Assembly: GCA_958450325.1 (NCBI GenBank)
Contig: OY288247.1
Span: forward strand, 54,129,701-54,193,700
From: Agrostemma githago
Lineage: Eukaryota; Streptophyta; Magnoliopsida; Caryophyllales; Caryophyllaceae
Reading direction: 5' to 3'
DNA: 64,000 nt
In this document: positions 22,971 to 33,318 of the stretch, in pieces
Layout: the number at the start of each line of letters is the position of its first letter
Position numbering within the stretch: the stretch's first letter is position 1
Translations under genes and position numbers: made by a program
The notes under the pieces: generated by a model
The model's database searches: none
Told to the model about the DNA's origin: nothing
Seen by the model: only the letters and a program-made list of their open reading frames with translations

Positions 22971-24345
22971 TCAGAAGAAGTATTTCTTTAGGTGTACGAT
23001 GTTCCATGGCTTTTGGATGATCTTTCCCTCCATGGTCATAAGTCGGTAGGCTCCGTTCCCAACTACTTTCTCTATTTGATAGGGCCCTTCCCAATTGTAA
23101 GCGAACTTTCCTGCTCGTTGGTTCCTAGTGTTCTGGAAGACTTTTCTGAGGACTAGGTCTCCTTCCTGCAGGATTCTGACTCTGACATTCTTGTTGTAAC
23201 TTCTGGCGACTGTTTGTCTGTAGGAGGCCATCCTTATTTGAGCATCGGTCCTAAGCTCATCTATAGTATCCAAGCTGCTTGCCATCTCTACCTGGTTCCT
23301 GTCTTCGGTTATGCATCCGTATCTATGAGTGGGCACTCTTACTTCTGAAGGAATAACTGCCTCAGCACCAAAGCCTAAGCTGAAAGGCGTTTGTCCAGTA
23401 GCCACTTTAGGTGTGGTTCTGTCAGACCATAGCACCAAGGGGAGTTCTTCTGCCCATCTGCCCCCTGCCTCCTCCAGCCTTCTCTTCAGGTTGTCTATCA
23501 CAATTTTGTTGCTAGACTCCGCCTGACCATTAGACTGAGGGTTTCTGAGGGTAGACTTGCTTAGTGTGATGTTCCACCTGGCGCAGTAGGCCTCCATCTT
23601 ATTGCCAATAAACTGGGATCCGTTGTCGCAGATGATCTCTGAAGGAATGCCAAACCTGCAGATAATGTTACGTTTTATGAAGGATATAACCTGCTTCTAA
23701 GTCACCTGAGGGAATGCTTCTGCTTCTATCCACTTGGAGAAGTATTCAGTCATGGCCAACATAAAAACTTTGTTTCCAAGGGCTCTCGGTAACTTGCCAA
23801 CAATATCCATCCCCCATTTCATGAAAGGCCAGGGAGAAATTACTGGGTGCAACGGCTCTGCTGGCTGGTGATTGACCGGTGAATGTCTCTGGCAGGGGTC
23901 ACATTTCTTAACATATTCCCTCGCGTCCTTGCGCATTGTCGGCCAGTAGTAACCTTGGCGGAGTGCTTTGTTGGATAGACTCTTGCCCCCTGCATGATTT
24001 CCACACTCACCACTGTGGAGGTCATGCATAACCACCTCCGCCTCCTGCTGACTTAGGCACCTCAAGTATGGTCCAGCGGCTGATCTTTTGAACATGACAC
24101 CATCAATGAGGGTGTACCTGGACGCTTTCATCCTAAAACTCCAGGCTTCCTTCTTGTCTGCTGGCAGGATATCGTTTTGCAGCCATTCTTGGTAGGGTTT
24201 TCTCCAGTCTGGGATTCTTTGTTGTTCTGCTGAGGTGCTGCAGACTCCTGCCTCCTGCAGCCACTGCAATCCCTGGTCTGGTGAATTGTCCTCCGGCCTC
24301 AGCATCTGGTGTTCCTGTGTGCCTGTCCAAACTATTGGCTCCATT
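22971..24345 (-). pseudogene. Integrase of the Tat element (one nonsense codon)
   Basis: Frame from 24344 to 22971, interrupted by one TAG near 23697. The N-terminal zinc-binding region is visible (H...H, then 'CDPCQR'). The catalytic core has D in 'WGMDIVGK', D in 'ICDNGSQF' and E in 'NGQAESSNK', so all three DDE residues are present. The C-terminal part ends 'WNIVHLKKYFF', a typical end of plant gypsy integrases. It inserts the cDNA into the genome. It follows the second RNase H without a chromodomain, which fits the Tat lineage. The single stop is the only clear lesion. Confidence 0.88.
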
Positions 24346-26340
24346 TCATGGACAATGGGTATGGTGGAAACTATGCCTGGTTTGAAGGTTGCCCCCCAGG
24401 GTGGCTAGGGCGTCTGCTTCCACGTTCTGGTCCCTAGGGACTTGGTTGATTGAGAAGGCTACGAACCTAAAGGAGAGCTCCTTTGCCACTTCAAGGTAAG
24501 ACACCATCTTGGAGTCCTTAGCTGCATACGAACCATTCATGTGGTTGACTATTAACTGGGAATCGTTGTACGCCTCTAGGCGCTTGATTTTGAGGTCTAG
24601 AGCCAGCTGGAGACCTAAGATTAGAGCTTCATATTCTGCCTCATTGTTTGTTGTTCGGAACTCGCACCGTACTGCTTGGACTATGAGATCCCCCTGAGGA
24701 GACTTCAGAACTAATCCTGCTCCAGATCCTCGCATATTGGAAGCGCCATCTACATTTAGCTTCCACACCTGTTCGCCTTTGTCCTCCTCAAGGAGGAGGA
24801 TGTCTTTCTCTGCCTGGGCCTGCAGTGCTGGGATGAAGTCGGATACGAAGTCTGCTAACGCCTGGGACTTTATCGCTGTTCTGGGGACAAATTTCAGGTC
24901 GAAGTCGCTCAAGTGTATAGACCACTTGGCCATTCTCCCTGATAACTCAGGTTTTCTCATAATAATTTTTAGTGGATAATTTGTTATTACGGAAATAGCA
25001 TGCGATTCAAAATAAGGTCGAAGTTTATAAGACGCTGTAACAAGTGCAAGTACGAGTTTCTCAAGGGACGTGTACCTGGTCTCTGCAGGAAGCAGAGACT
25101 TACTAACATAATATACTGGGCATTGTGCTCCTTCGTGCTCACGTACTAATACCGCGCTGACTGCTACCTCGGTTACTGACAAATACAGGAAGAGTGGTTC
25201 TCCAGGTTCTGGTTTTGACAGCAGAAGTGGAGTGCTGAGGTAGTGCTTCAGGTCGCTGAACGCCTTCTCGTGCTCTGCTGTCCAATCAAACCTTTGGGCC
25301 TTCTTCAGGATATCATAGAACAGTCGACATCTATCTGAAGACCTGGAGATAAATCTGCTCAGAGCAGCAATTCTTCCAGTCAGCCTTTGCACGTCTCTTG
25401 GCTTCTGTCGGGATTCCAGCTGGAGGATGGCCTTGATCTGCTCTGTGCTAGCTTCAATTCCCCTCTGGGTTACCATATACCCCAGAAACTTCCCACATGA
25501 CACTCCAAATGTGCACTTTGAAGGATTTAACTTCATCTTGTATTCCCTCAAGGTGTTGAAGGTATCCTCCAAGTGCGTTGTATGTTGCGAAGCTTGCTTT
25601 GACTTGACGACCATGTCGTCAATATATACCTCCATAGTGTCCCCAATCTGTCTCTTGAACATCTTATTGACTAGTCTTTGGTAGGTGGAACCTGCATTCT
25701 TCAGACCAAAAGGCATTACATTGTAACAATATATACCTCTCTCAGACCTGAAGGCTGTCTTCTCCTGGTCTGCTGGATGCATCTTGATCTGGTTGTACCC
25801 ACTCCATGCATCAAGAAAGGTTAGCATCTCGTGGCCTACTGTAGCATCTACCATGGCATCTATATGTGGTAGGGGGAATGGATCTTTCGGGCATGCTTTG
25901 TTCAAGTCGGTGAAATCGACGCATACTCTCCACTTGCCATTCTTCTTTGGAACCACCACTATGTTAGACAACCACTCTGGGTACTTCACCTCCCTGATTT
26001 TTCCAGCAGCCAGTAGACTGTCCACCTCCTGATTTATGACTTGATTTCTCTCTGGAGCAAACTTCCTTCTCTTCTGCTGGACTGGTTTGTAGCTTGGGTC
26101 CACGCTTAGCCGGTGAGTGATAACGCTCGGATCTATACCTACCATATCATCATGCGACCAAGCAAAAAAATCCATATTAGCTTTTAATAATTCAATGAGG
26201 TTTTGGCGGATATTACCTGTGCATTCTGATCCGATTAACACTTTTAGCTCTGGATGTTGCTTGTCCAAGTTGACTTCATCCAACTCTGCCTGAGGTGGCT
26301 CTACGTACTCCTGCAGAGGCAGATGAAGGCTCTGTAAATG
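24346..26340 (-). CDS. Reverse transcriptase, RNase H and second RNase H of the Tat element
   Basis: One long open frame of about 660 codons. RT: 'CVDFTDLNKACPKD', 'FLDAWSGYNQIKM', 'MPFGLKNAGSTYQR' and the catalytic 'YIDDM' (about residues 220-224 from 26283). RNase H 1 contains 'DASxxA'-like and 'YTSLEKLVLALV' segments in degenerate form. A second RNase H follows with D in 'NVDGASNMRGSGAG', E in 'EAEYEALILGL', D in 'YNDSQLIVNHM' and a final D in 'VEADALA', the extra domain diagnostic of the Tat clade. It is in the same frame as the upstream gag-protease ORF, separated by one TAG at 26341-26343. It converts element RNA into DNA in the particle. Confidence 0.92.
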   Translation of the reverse strand, partial: HLQSLHLPLQEYVEPPQAELDEVNLDKQHPELKVLIGSECTGNIRQNLIELLKANMDFFAWSHDDMVGIDPSVITHRLSVDPSYKPVQQKRRKFAPERNQVINQEVDSLLAAGKIREVKYPEWLSNIVVVPKKNGKWRVCVDFTDLNKACPKDPFPLPHIDAMVDATVGHEMLTFLDAWSGYNQIKMHPADQEKTAFRSERGIYCYNVMPFGLKNAGSTYQRLVNKMFKRQIGDTMEVYIDDMVVKSKQASQHTTHLEDTFNTLREYKMKLNPSKCTFGVSCGKFLGYMVTQRGIEASTEQIKAILQLESRQKPRDVQRLTGRIAALSRFISRSSDRCRLFYDILKKAQRFDWTAEHEKAFSDLKHYLSTPLLLSKPEPGEPLFLYLSVTEVAVSAVLVREHEGAQCPVYYVSKSLLPAETRYTSLEKLVLALVTASYKLRPYFESHAISVITNYPLKIIMRKPELSGRMAKWSIHLSDFDLKFVPRTAIKSQALADFVSDFIPALQAQAEKDILLLEEDKGEQVWKLNVDGASNMRGSGAGLVLKSPQGDLIVQAVRCEFRTTNNEAEYEALILGLQLALDLKIKRLEAYNDSQLIVNHMNGSYAAKDSKMVSYLEVAKELSFRFVAFSINQVPRDQNVEADALATLGGNLQTRHSFHHTHCP

Positions 26341-27408
26341 CTATGCTGGGGGGCTCGCCGTCTTCTTAAGGGCTACCCTGTAGCAATCCCTGGCCTCTCC
26401 TTGGTCTCCGTTGATCTTCTGCACTCCCCAGGGTGTAGGGAACTTCAGGCACTGGTGGTAGGTGGAGGTGATTGCCTTCATCTCATGGATCCAAGGACTT
26501 CCTAGAATCACGTTGTAGGTGGAGGGTCCATCAATGACTAGGTACCGTACTTGCTTGTTCACTCCTCCGGCATAGGTAGGAATGGTGATCTCTCCCAGAG
26601 AATGCTTGGTCTCACCACTAAAACCTACCAAGGGAACCGCCTTCCTCATTAGATCCTTCTCGCTAAACCCCATGTTTTGGAGAGTTTCCAGCATGATGAG
26701 GTTGACTGAACTCCCAGTGTCCACTAGAATCTTCTTCACGGTACAATTCCCTATGGAGAGAGTAATTATTAATGCGTCATGGTGCCTCTCTGGAGTAGCT
26801 TCTGCATCAGTTTCGTCAAAGGTGACAGCTGGAAGATCCTTGCAACTGATTCTGCAGGAGTGCTCTGGTCTATCCCCTCTGGTCTGAGAAGCATGTTTCT
26901 TGGCTGCTGAGTAGGTCAGCCCGCATAATTCCGATCCTCCTGTTATCACATTGACAATTCTGGTACATATTGGAGGTGGAGAAGGCAATACCTGATCTGC
27001 TGCATTTATTCTGCTAGAGTTTCTGGACATGAGGTGATCCAGATTCCCTTGATCATACTGGAACTTAACCTCCCTCCTGAGCTGGACGCACTCATCGGTA
27101 TGGTGTCCGATGTCGTCATGGAATTCACACCTCCTGTTGGCATCCCTTTGGTCATTGGTGTACTCCTGTCTTCTGGGCCACCTAACTCTGCGCGCTAACT
27201 CCCTCAGAGCCTTGAGCACCCCATCAAGGTTGGTAGAGAACCCATACTCACTTACTCTGGGTGGCAATCCTGGATTGTCCTTCCAGTCTTTCTCCTCAGA
27301 AACCTTGCTCACGTTCCTGTCATAGGGCTTTGATCTTTCACCCCTCTTTTCTGCTGGCGCCTTTCTGGTGACATAACCATACGCAGCCCTTCTGGGGCCT
27401 GAATCTTC
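26341..27408 (-). CDS. Gag C-terminus and aspartic protease of the Tat element
   Basis: Open frame of about 350 codons. A zinc-finger-like 'CEFHDDIGHHTDEC' lies at about residues 62-75 from 27312, and the protease active site 'LVDTGSSVNLI' at about 197-207, followed by 'VILGSPWIH' near the flap/C-terminal part. It shares its frame with the gag ORF upstream (a single TAG at 27409) and RT downstream, so the ancestor had one gag-pro-pol polyprotein. The protease would cleave that polyprotein. Confidence 0.88.
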   Translation of the reverse strand, partial: EDSGPRRAAYGYVTRKAPAEKRGERSKPYDRNVSKVSEEKDWKDNPGLPPRVSEYGFSTNLDGVLKALRELARRVRWPRRQEYTNDQRDANRRCEFHDDIGHHTDECVQLRREVKFQYDQGNLDHLMSRNSSRINAADQVLPSPPPICTRIVNVITGGSELCGLTYSAAKKHASQTRGDRPEHSCRISCKDLPAVTFDETDAEATPERHHDALIITLSIGNCTVKKILVDTGSSVNLIMLETLQNMGFSEKDLMRKAVPLVGFSGETKHSLGEITIPTYAGGVNKQVRYLVIDGPSTYNVILGSPWIHEMKAITSTYHQCLKFPTPWGVQKINGDQGEARDCYRVALKKTASPPA

Positions 27409-28996
27409 TTATAGCCTGATGGCTGCCATCGCCTTGGTCTGCACATCCTCGAATGTGGCACATGGGTACTTTGTGAGGTCTTTATAGAGGTCTGAATCCT
27501 GGTGGAGCCCTTGGCGGAAGGCTTCTATGGCGGTGGGCACATCACATCTGGGGATGGTTACTTTCTCCTTGTTGAATCTGTTGAGGAAGTCACGTGTAGA
27601 TTCTTCGAACTTCTGCACTACCCGATACAAATCACTGGTCTGCTTCTCTGGTTTTCTGCTGCTGGCGAACTGCTGGTTGAAGGCATTGACCAGGTCAGCG
27701 AAGGAGGTGATGCTTCGGTTAGGCAGACCGACGAACCAATGGAGGGCTGCTTCTGACAGAGTGGAGCCAAACCCCTTGCAGATGCAGGCTTCCTTCAGAG
27801 GCCCCGTAGCGGTCACCACCATCATCTTCTGTTTGTATTGGTTGATATGATCTAGGGAGTCTGCAGTGCCATCATAAAGCGTCATGGCTGGTGGCATGAA
27901 GCCCTTGGGTACAGCAACACATGCTAGATCGTCGATGAAGGGCGAATCTGCGTAGCTGTCCCTAGCTGCTCTCTCTAGGGGGCGTGGCATTCCAGGAATC
28001 TTGTTGATCAGGTCTCTTAATTCCTTCAGTTCCTGGCGTTGCTGATCTGCTGTGCTGATTGTTCCTGCAAGAGGGTTAGAGACAGAAGGAGAAAAGTTGA
28101 AAGGAGTACTTCCTGCATAAGGTCCTCCAGGGTGTTGACTACTAGGAGGAGGAGGTAAAGGTGTTGCTGCTGTCACGAATCTGGGCTGCCACTCTGACGC
28201 CTGCTGGTTGAGGGTAGGCGCTGTCCACATTCCTCCAGAGGGCTGGTTGTTAGATAAGGTGGTCATCCCTGGTGGAGTTACAAATTGCCATCCTGGCGTC
28301 TGATGGACAGGGGCGCCTGCAGAAGATAGTGAGTTAGTCTCTCGACTTTCGATGTTGGAGAGAAAGTTACCTGCGGTAGGAGATCTGCCAGGTGTGGGGC
28401 CATAGGTCAAGTAACCCAACTCTTGGGGTTCAATAACCGGGTCTGGTGGAGCCAATCCTAGCACCAGTCTGGTGACCAACTCTGAAGGGACCTCTCTGGT
28501 GGTCTTCCTGCTGCCAGCTGCTGATTCCCTACGGGTGCTGGGTTCTCCACTAGGCATCAGAGGCAGCATCTCTGGTGACATCTGAAGCGATGCAACTGGA
28601 GTTACTATCTGCTGCCAAGATCCGAGCCTTGATATCTTGGTTGTCCTTCTGCATGGTTTCTACTGCTTGGCGCAGAGCATTGATTCCCTGGAGCATACTC
28701 TGCATCAGGTCTGGTGACCCTGCTTCGCTGGAAGCTTCTCCTACGAATCCTCCTGGAGTCAAGGTTCTGGTTGATACGCTTTCCTTCCTGGCCTTGGAGG
28801 AGATGGTGACCCCAGAGGTTTTAGGCGTCGGAGGGGGCCTGAACGCCGATAACGTGGGTTTCACCGCTTAGCTGGTGGGAATTCCCAGGGTGAGGGGTGT
28901 GAAAACCGGCTCTGCTGATCCTGGGGATGACCCTCCTCCAATGGGCTGAGTTGATGCTCCTTGACTGCTGGAGAGACTTCGATCGGATCCGGACAT
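27409..28996 (-). pseudogene. Gag (capsid) of the Tat element
   Basis: The most likely start is the ATG at 28996 ('MSGSDRSLSSS'), about 75 bp inside the PBS. A TAG at 28868-28870 and a frameshift near 28570 interrupt the N-terminal third. From 28581 the frame is open to 27409 and contains the retrotransposon gag domain: 'MTLYDGTADSLDHINQYK', 'ALHWFVGLP', 'FADLVNAFNQQFASS' and 'ESTRDFLNRFNKEK'. The N-terminal part is Ser/Pro/Thr-rich with a coiled-coil stretch ('QSMLQGINALRQAVETMQK'). Capsid-forming protein. Confidence 0.85.
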
Positions 28997-29050
28997 GGCG
29001 ATACGGAATTGCTTCACTGTAGAACTGGGCTTATAGGTAATGATCACTTG

Positions 29051-29070
29051 GCCCCACGGTGGGCGCCAAA
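29051..29070 (-). promoter_or_regulatory. Primer-binding site of the Tat element
   Basis: On the minus strand TTTGGCGCCCACCGTGGGGC directly follows the LTR end. TGGCGCCC is complementary to a tRNA 3' end; from memory it fits plant tRNA-Lys. Confidence 0.8.
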
Positions 29071-29071
29071 T

Positions 29072-29993
29072 TGTTTTGGTAAAAAATATACCGGGTCTAC
29101 GATTTAATTTGCGGGTCAAAGCGATCGTCCTATAACTACGGGTCGGTGAAATCGAGACAAAAATAGAGAAAGAGGACTAACGAAAGAAAATAACGACACA
29201 CAAAGTTTGGTGACGCGGAAACCCGATGTGGGAAAAACCGCGGGGGGAGTCGGAATCCCTCCAAGAGTCTCACTATGAATGGAAAAGAATGAAGAAGAGA
29301 ATACAAATATGAGTGTTTTATCTATAGTTTGATTGCTAGAGTTTTTGGTGTTGTGTATGTTTGGAGTCGGTATGCTTGAATGCCCCTCTCATCTTCCTCT
29401 CTTCCCTTTGTATATGGCCCCTCCTCCTCTGGTGTCTTTATGGCCCCTTTTAATGTGGAGCAATTATTGCTTCGTGGCTGTTATGGCTGTTACCTTCCTC
29501 ATCAATGGAGAATCCCGGCATTCAATCTCCCTTATTGCCCTCTCTTTGTGTTGACTGGCGGTTACAATTGTTAACCTTCATTCCTTCTCCTCCTAGTCTT
29601 TAGGAGGGTTTCTTCTTTTGTAGTAGCTAGCAGCAACTGTTGCTTCTTCTCTTTATATGGGCTGAATCCCTCTTTTTGTTTGTTGAGCCCGCTTGATTTA
29701 AGTGGCCCATGGTTTGATTTACTCTTATGTTTTGTTCACCCCGTTATATTATATTACCCCAGGTTTGCTTGACTTGACGGTCTTCGACTATTTTCAACTT
29801 TCGTATTTTAGTCTTCGGTTTTGACTTTCATCCGTAGACCGTGGACCTTTCGTTATTGGCCTTTGACCTTTGACCTTCGACTCTTGACTTTGACCTTTGA
29901 CCCTCGGTTTTTGACTATCGTCTTTGACCTTTTGACCGTCCATTCGTAGCATGCCACGTTGCATTCCGAAGGTGCAAATTTTTGGCCCAAACA
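29072..29993 (-). repeat. 5' LTR of the Tat element
   Basis: 922 bp, TGTTCGGG/TGTTTGGG-type start on the minus strand. It preserves the uninterrupted copy of the inner element's target site. The TATATAAA seen in the other LTR reads TATACAAA here (near 29409), so the promoter-bearing copy may be weakened. Confidence 0.92.
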
Positions 29994-30047
29994 ATTTGTA
30001 CAATTTTTTAAAGAGCATCCGCGCAATTTGCACGGGATGAAAACTAG

Positions 30048-30634
30048 TTATATAATAAAATGATGAAATTCTATTATAAAATAATAAGTTTTCCAAATTA
30101 TGATGAGGTGATGAAACTTTTTATTTATAATAAGAGTAATCATTCGTCCTTAAATATCAACCAAAAAAAAATTAATCTTAAAAGAAGCTCTTAATAAGAT
30201 TACGAAGTTAAATAAAATTATCACACATCGAAAAATTATAATGAAGTGATAGAATTCTATTATATAAAGTAATCATTCGTTCTTACATATTAACCAACAA
30301 TTTTTTAAGGCTTAAAATAAGCTTCCAAGATTATAAAGTCAAGTAAAATTATCTTACATCAAAAAATTATGATGAGATGATAATATTCTGTTATATTACG
30401 GAGTATAAATAAGAGTAATAATTCGTTCTTAGATTTCAACCAACAATCTTTTGAGTCTTAAAAAATGCTCAGAAAAATATAAACTTATGTAAAATTATTC
30501 CACATCGAAAAATTAAGATGATGTGATAAAATTCTATGCAGTATTATAAATAAGATTGATCATTCGTCCTTAAATATCAACCAAAAATCTTTTGAGTCTA
30601 CGTAAAAAAACTTTTAAAACTATACACATAGTAC
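30048..30634. repeat. Tandem array, segment C (USE/TATA-like units)
   Basis: Same repeat family as segments A and B. USE-like motifs lie at 30220, 30351 and 30497 (spacing 131 and 146 bp), each followed by the GATGARRTGATAAAATTCTA and TATAAATAAGA stretch and by AATCATTCGTYCTTA. It is bounded left by the Helitron 3' end and right by the next LTR. Confidence 0.7.
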
Positions 30635-32811
30635 TGTAGACACCCACATTTGGCCGTTAGGTGTCTATGGCAGTTTTCAAAAAACACCCGATGATGATCG
30701 GACGCAAACATGCTGTAACATACTCGAATATGGGCTCAAAATCGTTAGCATTTGGCTTGGGCTTTAAGCGGAGTAAAAATCTCACAAAACCAACCTCAAA
30801 TTCAGGCCCAGTGGGTCGTTCCCAGTTAAATAAGACTAATTTGGGTCAAATCCGGCACCAAGGGCAAAACCTTCTTTTAGCGACCGAGTCAAACCCCGGT
30901 CAAAGACATTTCCGTGGCATAAATATCTGCAGTGTCACCCCACAAATCCGACTTGAGGTCGAAAACTACAAAAATCAGCTACAAAAAGCAGTAAATAAAT
31001 CCGTTAAAGATAGAATTCGATCTCTAAAAGGAATTCTACCCGAGCTAGACCCACTCGATCGAGTGGGCCGGCCCACTCGGTCGAGTAGGCTCGTGAAGCA
31101 CGCTGAGCCGGTGTCAAAATCGGACACTCGACCGAGTATTAGAGTCACTCGGTCGAGTGACTTCTTTTTCAGCCGGGTGAGGATTTCTTTCCCACCAAGC
31201 AAGCAACAGAATCCTGTTTCCTCTCAAATTGCGTGCTTTTCCTATGGAAAGCGGTGTTTCTTCTCACCCAAGCAAGGCTATCTCTCCTAGCTACAATCGG
31301 GAACCTCTTCTATAAATAGACCCCCTCACAACATACAAACATATACAATTTACACGTCTACAACATCGACATACATTCATTCACATCGATACACACATCA
31401 AGCACACATACAATCCGACATACCCGAGAATACGCCGTCCCTACGTCCAAGTTCCGGCCACCTTACCCCCACGCCTAAACCACCATAACTCACCCGCATT
31501 ATCTCGACGCTCCCGTGCCTAAGCCACATCTAGACGAGCCCCTTTGTCCGTCTTCATACGGGTCATCGTCACTTTTTTTTCTTTTCTAATATCGATATTA
31601 TCACTACAATCTAATTTTTATACAGAACGAATGTTCTTAAAATACGATACCGATTCTATAATCGAATATCATATCTAAAAGAACTAAATCAATCTCGTTG
31701 ATGGTAAGATAATCGTCACATAAAAGACATATTACGACGATTTCAACGCGAAGAGAGTTTATTTTATTCGATTTTCAAACAATTTATAAAACATCTTTTC
31801 TAAAAAAACTATTCCAAATATTCGATATTGATTTCATAATCAAGTGTCGAATATGACGAATATCGAAATTTAAGTCGAGTATAAATCATACTATATTTAT
31901 ACCCGATTTGGCAAAATTATCGGTTTTACAAAAAGCAATTTCGAAATCAAAAACGAAACGAACCACAGTTCGTACAGGGGGCACTCGATCGAGTGCCTAA
32001 CCCACTCGATGGAGTGGCACCCCAAAAACTCGACCAGAATGTTTTTTTTGGGACCACTCGGTCGAGTCCCAGAGTGACTCGATCGAGTGACTCCTGGTTT
32101 CGTAAAAACCGTGAGTCTGTTAGCATCTTTCGAGTCCCGATCAAATATTTTTATGACTTTGGTCAACACATGCATTGCGTCATATTCATGTCAATTATTC
32201 AATTTACAAACCGTTACTAACTTGTTTGCTCTTGTTTTAGCAATTTTATTGTTTGTTTTATTGTACTAAAACGAATCTTGCATGCTAAATACAACTTTGA
32301 CGTTAATTTAGATGCATTAAATTGACGTAGCAACTTATTCTAATCTTCGCATGTTTAGTCAAACAATGTTTGCATATCATGTCATCGAATTACTAACGCG
32401 CGTATTAAAATATCAAACGATATCTTAGTAGAGGCCGCTAATGTGCGGGCGGGGTTGGGTGTTCTTTGTGAACTTCCCAACACGTACCCTCCCCTTACTC
32501 AGAACCATGGTTTCCGGATATCCGAATCCATTGGCAAACGAGAGTCATTTAATGCACGGTATCCGATAATGTCGGTATCGGTATCAAATGCAAAGAGACG
32601 AGCCAAATAAACTCTGACATTCGAATGGGTCATACTTTGTGCATGGCCCACTAAGATATAGAGTGGGTTCGAACGGACCCGAACTCCCACAAAGTTTGGT
32701 GACGACTCCACTTCGATTTAAATTTCAGTTCGACCCATCTCATATGGAGATTCATTCGCCTCCCCAAACCCGCACGTGGCCGCATCGGGGTGGACCTATG
32801 TCATGTCCACA
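30635..32811 (+). repeat. 5' LTR of the Tat/Ogre element (2,177 bp)
   Basis: TGTAGACACCCAC ... GTCCACA. TATAAATA at 31311-31318. Contains eight CACTCGATCGAGTG-type palindromes in two clusters (31051-31160 and 31981-32090). Open frames such as 30661-31290 cross U3 and the palindromes and are not supported as genes. Confidence 0.85.
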
Positions 32812-32814
32812 ATT

Positions 32815-32832
32815 TGGCGACTCCACTGGGGA
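32815..32832 (+). promoter_or_regulatory. Primer-binding site (tRNA-Arg type)
   Basis: TGGCGACTCCACTGGGGA, one base inside the LTR end plus ATT. It is close to the PBS known for Ogre elements (TGGCGACTCCGCTGGGGA). Confidence 0.85.
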
Positions 32833-33318
32833 TTAACTGATGTGTGACATACCATCGGCATCCTCAGGGTGAGACTCGAATAGAAATCGTTTGACTAGTA
32901 CAATACGCGTTTTAGTTTTACGGTTCATGCATAACCCCATCTTTTCCAGGGCCGGTACTGGTGACCGACGTCCCACTATACTATTGATGTACTCCAACAT
33001 GGATATGTCAAAGGTGTCCATGGCTAATTTGTATGGGTTTCGCGGCATGTTCTAAGCTCAACTCGACTTAGGAAGTCCGTCCCGATTCTCGGAAAGGCCG
33101 TGTACACAGGTATAGACCCCATTTAGACCGGCCGAGACTTAGTGTAAAGCATACATGGTGTCGTTATTATGCTCGCGTGACTATGTGCTACTTGGTTTCT
33201 AAGGCTGTTTTTCAAAAAAACTGTCATTTTTTTCAAAAATACGTCTTTTTCAAAATATCCAATTTCAAAACCCGGGAAGCATGCCGAATTTAGGACTTAT
33301 GATTTTACTCAATATAGC
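32833..33318 (+). other. Tat/Ogre 5' leader, truncated
   Basis: About 490 bp of non-coding leader. It ends exactly at the LTR of the nested Athila; no supported ORF. Confidence 0.6.

Larger units (their letters stand above)
12716..29993 (-). mobile_element. Tat-lineage Ty3/gypsy retrotransposon (minus strand), with nested element
   Basis: Both LTRs are 922 bp once the nested element is removed. The target duplication is ATTTG (12711-12715 and 29994-29998). On the minus strand: 5' LTR 29993-29072, PBS, gag, protease, RT, RNase H, second (archaeal-like) RNase H, integrase, antisense ORF region, PPT, 3' LTR. Excluding the 7.8-kb inner element it is about 9.5 kb. The frame from gag to RNase H is nearly continuous, with only a few single stops and one or two frameshifts, so the copy is fairly young. 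By eye the LTRs differ at about two dozen positions. Confidence 0.9.
8422..30047 (+). mobile_element. Non-autonomous Helitron (about 4.3 kb net) with nested insertions
   Basis: The 5' end is TC (8422) followed by TTTTATATATTAAAG and a segment with 'CACGTCAGC' and 'ACGTGGCA', typical of plant Helitrons. The 3' end is a hairpin CATCC-GCGCAATTTGCAC-GGGATG (30015-30038) followed by AAAACTAG (30047) and host T. Insertion lies between A (8421) and T (30048) with no target duplication; the flanking tandem array joins across it. Removing the LTR element at 12716-29998 leaves about 4.3 kb. No Rep/helicase protein is visible, so it must rely on an autonomous Helitron. It may contain captured exon pieces. 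Confidence 0.7.

Noticed and set aside
30661..31290. 209-codon frame in the Tat/Ogre LTR
   Set aside because: Entirely within U3, ends near the TATA box, includes palindromes; no domain resemblance.
31051..32090. Regularly repeated palindromes resembling a CRISPR array
   Set aside because: Spacing is irregular, units are only 14-16 bp, the context is a plant LTR, and no cas genes exist here.
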